Source: Eublepharis macularius
Lineage: Eukaryota; Chordata; Lepidosauria; Squamata; Eublepharidae
Assembly: GCF_028583425.1 (NCBI RefSeq)
Contig: NC_072807.1
Span: forward strand, 30,509,001-30,573,000
Length of the DNA stretch: 64,000 bases
Direction: 5' to 3'
The translations under genes were made by a program, and so were the position numbers. This document shows, one piece after another, positions 24,101 to 36,100 of the stretch. Position 1 is the first letter of the stretch, and each line of letters opens with the position of its first letter. Below the pieces are notes generated by a model, which saw nothing but the letters and a program-made list of their open reading frames with translations, was not told where the DNA came from and made no database searches.

Positions 24101-27100
24101 TTCTGAGCCAGTTGTGACAAAAGAAATGAGACATGCTGCGTATTTCTTCAAGTAACAAGGGACCTGTAGACAATTTCTACATTTAGCCAGTTCTTTGGCA
24201 GTCAAGGCAAAGTAGTTCTTACTTGAAAGTATCTTTCCTAGTGAGGGTGTGTACGCCCCCCCCCCACATTTTTAGCCAGCTTAAATATCTAAATCATTAT
24301 CAAGATTCCATTATCTTCTAGGATATCAAATGGCACCTTGATTTTGAAATATTTCTCCTACTTGTAATTGTTGCAGATGCTGCAGCGTTTCACATCCAGC
24401 GAAGGCCAAACAAAGCTTCACAAAACAATGTCTCAAGGAGAGATTGGAAACCTGGCAGCTGCTCAGAAGGCTGTGGCTACAGATGGAAGGTATAAAAATC
24501 TAGCAGGAGGGAGCTTGAACGGCTTCTAATTCTTTTCCTCTGGCATGTGCACCAATTTCCTATACGTGGACATATTTCACAAAGCTTTTTCTGGCCATTG
24601 ACATAGCCTGACTCCGTTTTTTTAAAACATAAATAATTCATGTGGGTTTTCTCCCCTTGTACATTGATGCAGATTTAAAACTGTTTGAGAGAGAAACGTT
24701 TGAACAGTTTGCATCTGCAGTGTCCATTCTCTGGAGATGATTGATGGGAAATTTTAAGTACAGGAAGGAGAGAGCAGTGATGAGAATGTTCTGCCTGAGT
24801 CCCAGTGGCACGTGGGACATTGCCATATCTCATTCAGACAATTTAATTCTGCCTAACATACTGCATAAAAATTGATCTATGGAACTCATTGCTAAAAACA
24901 GTATTTCAACTGAAAGTAAATCCTACGGATGAACAACATAAATTAGCTATGAAAATTTTGTTACGGATTTGTTTTTTTGTACATGGGCATTTTCCCAGTG
25001 GAATGGTATACTCAGTGGCTGGCTGTGTATTTCACACCAATTAGGGAAGCATTTGTGAATGAAAAATTTGGGGTTTAGCTCTGAAAAAGTAATAGGCAAG
25101 TCTGTCATGGGGCAGTGACTTTGGGTCTGGTAGTTCAGAAAGCTGACTGCAACTTTCTTTATTAACAATGCAGCAATAGAAAAAAGATGACCGGGGAGAA
25201 CTAAGGCTGTCTTGGGCAGAATGTCTACGTTTCCTAAGGCTGAAAGAAACTTATTTTAAGGCTGATCCAAATGCACCTAATTGAAGTGATGAGAATGCAA
25301 ATTCCCCCGTTAACAATTGCTCCCTTGTGTAAAACTTCAAATTTTCTCTCTGATAGGGCAACTTTTTGACTGGTGTGTGCAGGTTTGTTACCAAACAATG
25401 CCTCTCCATGAGAAATTTGCAGTGATGAAGTCTCTGTGTAAACGCCACTCGTTAATTATAAATGTTTTAGCCAGACCTTATTCTGCCCTGTTGAAAGAGT
25501 ACATTACTGAGTGGGGTGGAATAAGTGAAGTCATTCAATGATTTTCCTACCATTTTCCAAAACTATTTTCCCAAAGTGCAGGAGATGTTTATGTGGTAGG
25601 AAGAATATATGGAACAAAATGAGACAATATCTCTCACTTCCCTCCCTCCCTCTCTCTTTTTCTTTAACAGACCTCAACGAGCCAAGATGAGATTTTGGGG
25701 GAAAGGGAGGCAAGGGGAGAAGAAGAACAGCAGAGAGAAACTTGCTACCCAGTCAGAGCTGCTGGAGTTGTGTCCAGATCAAGATACTACGGGCAGAGAG
25801 ATGATTTCTGGGCTGCCGCTTGATGAAGGTAACCATAAAAGAAACATCTCAGCTGTCTGATAGACAGATTCAGGAATGGGCTGGGACTCAGTGGTAGAGC
25901 ACATGATTCACATATTGAAGGTCCCATGTTCAGTCCCCGATATCAATTTAAACATCACACAAAACCATGATTTAAAGGAATCAAAAAACGGTTAATGTAA
26001 TTTTCTAAATGCAAGCCACTAACATAACCATGGTTTGTTATCATCTGTCTAACCAGTATCTGAAGTTGGTCTGTTAACAGTTAAAATAAAACATAGTTTT
26101 GTGCAGTGTCTAAACTGAGCCAAAGCTCTTAGGCAGTAGATGTTGGGGTTGACCTTTCTTTACACAAGATCCTGGAGAACGACCTCCTGTCAGAGTTTAT
26201 TTTTTATTTATTATTTTTATTTTACCGTATTTGTATTCCGCCCTCCCCGCAAGCAGGCTCAGGGCGGATAACAGCATTAAGAACATTTAAAACATTGCAT
26301 ATAAAACAATTAAAAGCATCATACAAAAATATAAAAATAGCAGCACTCTTTTTCTTGATGGTGGCAATGCAGTTAATAACAAATAGTGCAACAGAACAGT
26401 TGAACATAGCAGCAACTTAAGAACAGTGGTGGGCAGCTCTCATAGGGAGGGGGGTAGATGTTGTATCCTCCAGCCAGCGGAGGCCCAGCCTCAGCCATAA
26501 GCCTGGCGGAACAACTCTGTCTTACAGGCCCGGCGGAAAGATAGTAGATCCTGCTGGGCCCTGGTCTCGGTAGACAGAGCGTTCCACCAGGTAGGAGCCA
26601 GGACTGAGAAAGCTCTGGCTCTGGTCGAGGCCAGGCGGGCCTCCTTGGAGCCAGGGACTGATAACAATTTCTTTTCTCCTGATCGGAGGGTCCTCTGGGG
26701 AATATACAGGGAGAGACGGTCCCTCAGATGGAATTCTTCAGTTGGAATTCCTGAGCTAGGAAGACCAAAGGGTAGACTCAGAACCAGTCACGTCCCTTTG
26801 TTCATGTATGTTCGTATTTCAGATAGCAAAGAGCAAAGAAGAAGTGTGGAGGGCAGTGGCAAGGGTCGCCATAAGTCTGTTGTGACTTGACGGCACTTTA
26901 CACTCAAATCAACATACACATGGAGGCATCCCTACCTCCCAAGTTTTCTTTGAGCTTCATGTATGAGCAACACAACTCCTTGAGTGTGTATGTGCCATCA
27001 AGTTGTAACTGATGTAAGGCGACCTCAGCAAAGGACTTTCAAGACAAGCGAGAAGCAGAGGGGGTTTGCCATTGCCTTCCTCTGCAGAGACTTCCTTGGT

Positions 27101-30100
27101 GGTTGCCCATCCAAGTACTGACCCTGCTTAGCTTCCACGATCTAACAAGGTTGGGCTGTACCATGCTGCCTTCCCTCCATATGTTGATTTAGGGTTGATT
27201 TTTTCAATACCTGCTCCCAAGAAAGAGAATGGGGTCACAATAGACCCCAAACCTCAAGTTCCTCAAGATGATCCTGACACTGCAGTGGGTAAGGATGCCT
27301 CTGGGCACATTAGGGTTTAGTACTTATAACTGAGATGTGTGTTGACTGCATGTGTCTGAGCTGGAAAATGTGTTGCTATGGAAGAGTTCTTGATGAGAGT
27401 CTTACATTTCTTTACACTGGGTAGAGCTGGGCCAACATCACTTGACTCCCCCAAGGAGCCCTGAACTGTCTGGCATCTATCGACGGGAATGTAAGGAGAA
27501 CAAAGAGCCGTCACCCAAAGTGAAGCGCAAGCGCAGCCTGAAAATCAGCAATGTCACAATGGAACCTGCGCAGTGGCAGAATGATGCTCTTCAGATCATA
27601 ACTAGCGCCAGTGACTTGAAAAGCATGGATGAGTTCCTCTTGAAAAAGGTATCTCAAAAGGCTGATGAGAAGCCTGTGTTTATCATGCCACAGATAAAGA
27701 AACTGATGGCGGGACAAGTCTTTCCTTTGCTATTAATCACAATAGCTAATTGGTACCTCCAGGTCAGATACAGTAGGCAGACAGTAGGGGCATGCTGTTT
27801 GTTTACTTCATTTATACCCTGCTTTTCTCCCCAATGGGGACCCAAACTGGCTCACATCACCCCCCCCCCCTCCATTTTACCCTAACAACCACCCTGTAAA
27901 GTAGGTTACGCTGAGTGTGTATGACTGGCCCAAGTTACTCAGCAAGCTTCCATGGCAGAGTTGGGATTGAAAGGCAAGTCTCCCAGATCCTAGTTCAACA
28001 CTCTAGCCAGCCACTACACTACACTGACTGTCTCATTGTTGCTTCATGCCCAGTTTCCAAGAAGTCTCTGGCTGACCGCTATTGAGGACAGGAGGTTAGA
28101 GGAAAAGGACAATTTAGTCCAATCCAGCAGGGATGTTTCTCTAAATAAATAAGTGATGGGAATTTTGCTAATTACATGACAGGTCGGATAAAGCAGAAGA
28201 GCCCTTTATACTGCAAAGACTTTGGGGGAGAGATGGTAATCTGTCTTCATGTGTTGTCCACATGGACGGACAGTACACACGGACGTATACACATCTGGGG
28301 GGGAGGCCACTCAGTCTCAGGGGAGGAGGGCAGGTTTTGCCCCACTGCAACAGTTTCCCAAAGTGCACCGCTTTCTCCCACATAAGTGAACGATTGCCAT
28401 TCATTCCTATGCAGAAAAGAAAAGCATTGGGAGTGGAACTGATTGCTATCATCTGGTGACTCCAATATCTGGGGAGAGGGGGTAGCTTCAGCCCTCCTCA
28501 GCTATGCTCCAGATGTTGTTTTTTGGCCGCACCCATTGGGTGGGAACCATTTCCGGTGATATTTTTGGGTCAGGACCTATTGCTTTGACTAAGCTCCTCA
28601 TCTCTGACTCCGTCTTTCACTCGAGGCGTATTGAAACCTAACGCTGCATGACAGCTTACGTTCTGTGCTTTGCAGATGAATGATCTAGATAGCGAGGACT
28701 GCAAGAAAGACACTATGGTGGATGTTGTGTTTAAAAAAGCCTTGAAAGAATTCCGACAAAATATCTTCAGCTTCTACTCTTCAGCTTTGGCAGTAAGTTA
28801 CAGGGCTTCTGTGTTTGAAATTGAGGCTGCGAGTGGAACTTTTTTGGTGCTGCCAAATTGCAAAGTTCTGCACAGCCTGTGGAATTTTTGTGGGCTTACC
28901 ATGACAATACATTGTTTCCCATAAGGTGGAGCATTAGGTTCACTTCTGACTACTTCTCAGGATCAAAGGAAGCAACATGTGTGATGCCAACAAGTGGATA
29001 ATTCTGACCTCAGTTTTCATTTGTAAAATAGGAATAATAGTAGCCGTACATTTCTGAAAATGAGAAGGATGAGGACAGTTGTTTTGATGTGGGATTGACT
29101 TATAAACTTGCCTCTTGCATCAAACAATTGCATGCTACTTCCCCCCCCCCAAATGTAAGAATCTCACATCAGTTATCACTATATGTCAGACTTTACTACT
29201 ATGTACTGTCCGTTGCTGTAAGTATGATCCTGCTAGAGTCTATGTTGCTTAATATGCCAGTCATAGAATTGCTTATGCTCTGTTTCACCGTTTCTTCAAC
29301 TCTGTATTGGGTTCTTGCTAGTTTTAAATCTGAAAATTTGCATTTGTATATCCTATTACATTGTTTATTTAAATGTCTTTGGAACTGACTGTACTGTCTC
29401 ACACTGTGTAATCTACTCAGCTTCAGCGAGAAAGGTAGACTGTAAATAACACTAATAATAAATAATAGTATTCATTTGTTCATCCATACATACATGTTGG
29501 AACAACGGGCTGTGTTTCATGGCCATTGTGCATGTTAGGCCGAGGCAAGCCCAAGTTTGCCATCAAGCCTCCCGGAGCTTCCTCTCCAGCACACCCTGTT
29601 CCTCCTCCAGGACGCCTGGCCACTTTTGGGTCCCGACCCACAGTGAATCCACCGGACTAGAGGAGAAAGCAAGATGATGGGCCAAGATTGAGTGGAAGAC
29701 ACAGATCCTGATCTCTCTGTCGGCTACGGAAGGCAGAGGAGGCCAGCACATTGAGTGCCACAGTCCACAATGAGAAATGCTGTTGTGCTATGAATTGGCT
29801 GGATTGTAGCTGGAGACTGTCAAGCGCATTTGAAAGTGCTGTGTGAAGAACTGGATAATAATTGTTGCGCAGTTCATACCTTAAAAGTACTACAGTGCTG
29901 AGAAATAGCAAACTTAGCCTCCTTAATCTGCATAATTCAAATCTAAATGGGATTTCTCCACACTGATTTTTTTGGGGTCCATTCGCTGTTGAACGCCAGC
30001 AGCTCTCCCCTTCATCCCCTTCCTGGCTCTCAAAATTCCAAGCATGAGGGTCGAAGGAAACATTCATCCTTTTTTCCTCCCTGTTTCCTCTCTGTGCTAC

Positions 30101-33100
30101 TTAGATGGGCGATGGAAAGAGCATCCGATACAAAGACCTCCATGCATTGTTTGAACAGATCCTGGAGAAAACGATGAGGCTTGAGCAGAGGGACTGGAGT
30201 GAATCCCCTGTCCGGGTCTGGGTCAATACCTTCAAAGTGTTTTTGGATGAATATATGACGGAATATATGCCTTTGGATTACACTGCCTCAAAGGTAAACT
30301 GACCTGCAGCAGTCTCACAGGGTAGTCAGCTCTTGCACCCCCCTGGAATGAGAGTTGTGTTCTTCATATGCCTTAAAGAATCTCTCTGCTGTGGTTTTAC
30401 TGCTTCTTGAAGCCTTGTCTTGAAGGATGTTAGGGAGTTTGCTGCTGCAGTACTGCTTGCAATCACGTTCTTGCACTACTTAATATTATTTCTTAACAGC
30501 ATCTCTCATTGATATGTTAAATAACCAGTTTATTTGGACAGTGGAAAATTCATCTAGGCTGCTGCAAGATCATAAAATATAGAGTATAAGAAGTCAGAGT
30601 GCAGGTAACTTGGTTCGGTATAACCGAGATACTTGTGAGCCACTCAGTTTGGAAAGGCTCATGAATGAAATGATACCTTGCATAATTTTTGCACGCAACA
30701 GTTGTATGCATCTGTATGCATCTGTCATTCTGGAAGGGGTTGAAATCTGTTAGGCAGAACAGGAAGTGAAGCAGGAAGCATGGAAGAGGGGGGAGAACAG
30801 TTGGGGGGAAATTGTTGGCATCAGAACTAAGCGTGCTTGTTCTTTAGTTTGCTGGTCCATTTGTTACAGATTTGCTAAGAGGTATTTGCTAATGGATGGA
30901 TCCAGCGTGAAGGAGGCAGTCAAAAGGGAAAAGCAAGAACAGCATGGATTTTTTCCCTCTCGCTCCCATGACCTGTCCACTAAGAAGCAAAAATGTTGAA
31001 AAGATTTGTGTGTGTGTTTGGGGGAGGGTGTTTTTTTGGCCGGCTACTGTTCATTTTGAACACTTCTTAGATTTCAGTGGTATCACTGTTTTTGCATTGG
31101 CCATGATACCAGGATCCTGGTCTCTATCATAGAACCAAATGAACCTATATCTTAGGAATGCCAGCATGCCCGAGGGCATGAAGTAGTATGATAAAAGAAT
31201 TTCTCACAAGAAGGACTATTGGCAATAGCCAAGCTCTTTCTGACTTCAGTCAAAGGTTTTAGTCGTGCATTGTCGGGGCCAGAAGGTCATATGAATTGGC
31301 AGAATGAAATGCAGCAGATGGGAAATCGAGAGTTTAGGAGGTTCTGATCTCTGACATAGTTCCTTATTTTCTTCTAGATGACCAAAACAGAAAGGAAGAA
31401 GAGAAGAAAGAAGGAAGCAGATGTTGTAAGTTAAAATTCTTCTCTTTGAATGAAGTTAATTTAGACTTAATCTGAGTGGTAAGAATTACCAGTTTTGGAA
31501 TGACAGCTCCCCAGGGGTTGTCCTTGGCTACAACTGCTGCCCATAAATATTTATAAAATAGAGTTTGCTTTAATTTTGTGCTTATCACATCAATTCACTT
31601 TTTTACTTTTGAGACTCAGTTGTGTCAAACCAGTATGGTTGCTTCTAATTTGCCTGAACTGTAGCTGGACACTTAGACCTAGGAATCACTTAGCAGGACA
31701 CGAGTCTGAAATGAAAAAGCAGTATCTGATTGTTGAAATGTCGCAAGGAAATATTTTTTATACCATTTGTAGACTGAGCCATCCGATCTAATGCTGCTGT
31801 GCCACCTAGTGAAGCAACTCAGAAGCACAAGCCAGTAACAGATGTTTACATATCACATTGTTAGCAGGCCCCAGAGTGTGACCATAGGATGGCAATACTA
31901 AATATACCCTTTCTCCGCTTTTTTTGCTACTTAGCCATAGATAGTCATGCCGTAAACATCCAGAGCAAGCCTTACATATTTTGGGCCTGTATATTTACCT
32001 TTCTAGCCATGTGCATTCATAACCCAATTTATTCCAACCAACCCACTTAACAGAACTCTAAGCACTATTTTGCGCTAATTTAGCTGTTCTTGAATGTATG
32101 GGTATGCTCAGGGCTTTTTTTCTGGGAAAAGAGGTGGCGGACCTCAGTGGGTTGCCCTCAGAGAAAATGGTCACATGGCTGGTGGCCCCGCCCCCTGATC
32201 TCCAGACAGAGGGGAGCTTAGATTGCCCTCCGCGCCGCTGAGCATTCCGCATTCCAGCTGAAAAAAAGCCCTGGGTATGCTTATCATATCTTAACATGAT
32301 GACCATTTTCTAGTTTAATTGTGCTCTCTAAATTAGGTAGCTTTCCTTGTTGGTGGGCTACAGCCTTGCACAAATCATCATTGATGGTGGAACTCTAAAG
32401 CTCCCAATTCTGGAGAGAACTATCTCTTGAGAACTGAGAGACGCTGGTAGGGACGCTTAAAACCACATCATCCCCCATCTTATCAATATTCATGATACTG
32501 GCGGTGGCATTCATTCATGGTTGTACAGGATTTAGTATGGATTTTGAACTTTCAGCATTCCTTAGATCCATCCATTAACAAACACTGAGATGAGAAATTG
32601 CACGGCACTGGGTTTTCCAGCCTTCCTTTCTGCTCTCTTAGATGGCTTTCAGAAGTCTCTGCAACTCTTAAGCGTCCGTTGCCACGATTTAAAATTCTAG
32701 AGGGATAGCTGGGTTAGTCTCTTGCAGCCAAGACAACAGCACCTTGTGATGCCTCAAAACAAATTTATCATGGCATAAGCATTCATGAACTAAAGATACA
32801 TGAAGCAGGCTTGACTCACAAAAGCTGATGCCATAAGAGATTTGTTAGCATTTAAAGTGCCACAGGGCTCTTCGTTGCTGTGAGTTTAAAGTTTTTTTTT
32901 GAAAAGCAAAGCTATAACAAATCAATAGATGCCACAATTGGCAAACATGCTGCCTCTTGGGACAAGTGTCCTGGAGAGATATCCAGACACAGGGGGCCAC
33001 GTAGTGTTAGTGATGACCAAAAAGTCGCTTAGAGATATACGTAAATATTCTGATGAAAGTGAATCATCTATAACGCTTACGGCATAGCTGTATGCCTTCT

Positions 33101-36100
33101 GTGAAAAGCATGTGTAAGCAACAGGGGTGAGAATTCTCTGCTGGTGTCCTGTGCGGGTCTTAACTTTCATAAGCATCCTGATCTTGTCAAGTCTTGAGAC
33201 TAGCTACAGGGTTGGATGAATCGTTAGGCTGATGCAGTAAGACATTTTTGTATGTTCTCAACTTGTTTTAACAAATCAAAGTACAACTGCTAGGCATTCT
33301 GAGAGCCGGGGGTTCAGCATAGCCCAGAAAGCACTTTTGGTGTTCCACCCAACCGGTGAAGTAGCAGCTGCCTGAAATATGTTTGGGTTGCTTGCAGAGC
33401 ACTCGTAAGCAGAGTTACACCCTCCCAAGGACGTTGATTGCGGAGGACTTAAAAGGGCATAACCCTGCTTAGGATTGCTTTTTAGCAGAAGAGCAAATGC
33501 TCAGAAGCCTCATTATTCAGTTGTCACTGAACGTCAAACTGCTGTTCCTTTTGGTAGGTAGAAGAACACAACGGTCACATTTTTAAGGCGACTCAGTACA
33601 GTATCCCCACCTACTGCGAGTTCTGTTCCTCCCTGATATGGATCATGGACAGGGCCTCTGTTTGCAAACGTAAGCATGAATTAGTCCTCTTTATTGCTGT
33701 GCTGTATCATCTTCTCACCTGCACATCTTATTTCCTGTTTTCTAAATGATTGCTTCTCTGGAACTTCTATGTTTTGCTCCTTCTGTCTGAGACCAAATGG
33801 GATGTTGAATGCAAAACTGGCCATTTGTGTATCGAAATTGTCTTCACTGTTGTATTTTTAAAAAAATATTCAAAGTATTTTCAGAAAGGCAAGCAGCAGA
33901 CTATATTGTGTAAATGAGCCATATTTACAGAATGCTGATTTCAGAGATTGAGAGTATTTTGCATCCAAGGCCACAAATCCAGCCTATAAAATTACCACCA
34001 CTACCCAGTCCATATGGGTGACAAGAGGAAGGGTGAAAACAATGCAAGCTTTGCCAGCTCTGCAGCACATGGCCTGCGACAAACACCAGAAGGCCTTGCA
34101 GTAGAATCCCTAGATTCAGGCATAGTATTGGGAAGCCCATGATATTGCCTTGTAATGCTAATACAGGGGAGAATTTTAGGACAGAAATTTCCCTTTACCT
34201 CCTAGAAATTTCCCCTTACCAATTCCCACCCCCCGGCCCCCAGCCAACTGCATTCTTGTTTGGAGATACACATTTGCCAACTCATTACTTGTTTTTATTT
34301 ATTTATTTATTTTGAAACATCTGTATCCTGCCTTTCCGCCCAATGTGGTCCCTCAAGACAGTGAACAATTAAAAAAAGAATAAAATAACTTTTAAGAGCT
34401 TTTAAAATAAACCATTAAAGCAAATGAGGAGAAGAATCCAGTAAGGGTGCATAAGATGAAAAAAAAAATCAAGTGATAGTGAATCTCCCTGGGGAGGGAA
34501 TGCCACGCTTTTGGTGCCACTTCTGAGACCCTTTCTTGAGTCGCTACCCAGCTAGCCTCAGATGGCAGGGGCCATCTGAAGATGATTATAATGGCTGGGT
34601 AGATTTGTACAGGTATAGGCAGTCCATAAGATATGCAGGATCCAGGCCATATAGGACTTTAAACATCAGAACCTTTATCTTGAACTGGGCCTGGAAGGAG
34701 ATTGGAAGCCAGTGCAGATGAAGCAAGACTGGCATGATGTGGTCCCTACAACCTGCTGCAAGCATCGTTGTACACCAATTGTAGAAGCATGTCGTTCCTC
34801 CCTGAGTCTCGGTTCTCTTCCCGTTTGAGCACTTATAGCATCCAAGTGTGAGTATGGGAAACTGCCATCAGGACACACCATTAATGAAGCCATGATGCAG
34901 CCAAGTTGGAGCCTGTGAAGTACTAAGTATTGCTTTTTCATTGTTGCAGTGTGTAAGTACGCATGCCACAGAAAGTGCTGCCTGAAAACCACAACCAAGT
35001 GCCCCAAAAAGGTAAAGTGTCTTCATTTCAGCCTCCGGTGCTTTAAAAATTCCCTAGCAGGGGTGAGGGGAATCTTTTAACTCGATTCTAAAGGAACTTC
35101 CTATTCAGCTGTCCTATTCTTCATCAGCACCACTTACCAGTTGCCTCTTTCCCAGGCCTCTTAGCCTCTCTTCTTAGGGCCGAAATAGACCCTGAAAAGA
35201 AAGGCCCAACTGGCTTTCCTTGCAGCCACACTGCAGCTCTGGGGAATGTCATGCTAAAGATCAGAGGGAGCCCTTTTTGGATTGGAACTGCGGTGCCGGG
35301 GGAGGAGAGGCTACTGCCTTCCCCCACACCATTTTCAGAATCGGGGAATGTCCCATTGCCTCAGCAGTGGGTTAGAAGGAATACTATTGGCCGCTTGGCT
35401 TCCTTAATCCCCACGTGCTCTATGTTCCTAAAGAGTCAGTTGTTCCCCTCACCAGCGGTCAAGAACTGGAAGCAAAAAAAGGAGAAAAGGGATCAAGTTG
35501 CTGCCCAGCCTCTAAACTCGTTATCTTTTCGTTTTCTCTTGTATTTAGTTCCCTCAGTCAGTAGCTGGTGTGACTCTGGGTAACCTATTAGGATGTAGAA
35601 TGGGCAAAGGCGTGATTATCGCTTGAGAGACTCTAAAGGTGTAAGTTGTGCAAGGCAGTTCCTGTCCCCCCTGTCAACTAGCAGTTTCTTCTCTGTGAGG
35701 CCTGAAAAATACATTTGGGATGTATTTTCTTCAAAGCCTTTTCATGTTGCCTTGTTCCTGACTGGCTCCCTTTCAGTGCATGAGCAGTGTTGTGAACAAA
35801 TCAGATTTCTACAGTTTCTGATGACCCGTACATGATCGATCATACTGACATGAGGTAGCATTTATTTGAAAACACTGAGTTTGTTTGTTGTGTGGCTATT
35901 TTGCACCCCTGTGTGTTTGTGAGAGAGATCAATGGGGTCCAAGAATTTGTTATCTTAACAACACCAACATTTGAGAAGGCATGCCCTGTGTTGAAAAATC
36001 ATAGGAGTCTGCAAATGTCCTGGTTGCTTCATGTAGAACCATCAACTGTGGTGGAGTTAATAAAGAATCAGTCTTTGCCATTTTCATGACAGACCTCTGG

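Larger units (their letters stand above)
16230..24376. other. Large 8.1-kb MYO9A intron
   Basis: The largest intron in the window. It contains a partial 5S-derived SINE (17,790-17,945), AT-rich low-complexity DNA and LINE tail (21,845-21,960), a palindromic element (23,090-23,350), and long unique stretches without obvious repeats at about 19,500-21,450. No coding exon is needed, because the flanking phases are both 0. Confidence 0.7.

Noticed and set aside
25872-25945. Possible functional tRNA gene
   Set aside because: The box A/B-like motifs are present, but a clean cloverleaf with paired acceptor stem could not be drawn; a SINE head is a better fit.
26821-26890. TTTCAG acceptor followed by an open frame, considered as a MYO9A exon
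   Set aside because: The stretch runs straight into a 5S-derived SINE tail, and exons 14 and 15 join in phase without it.
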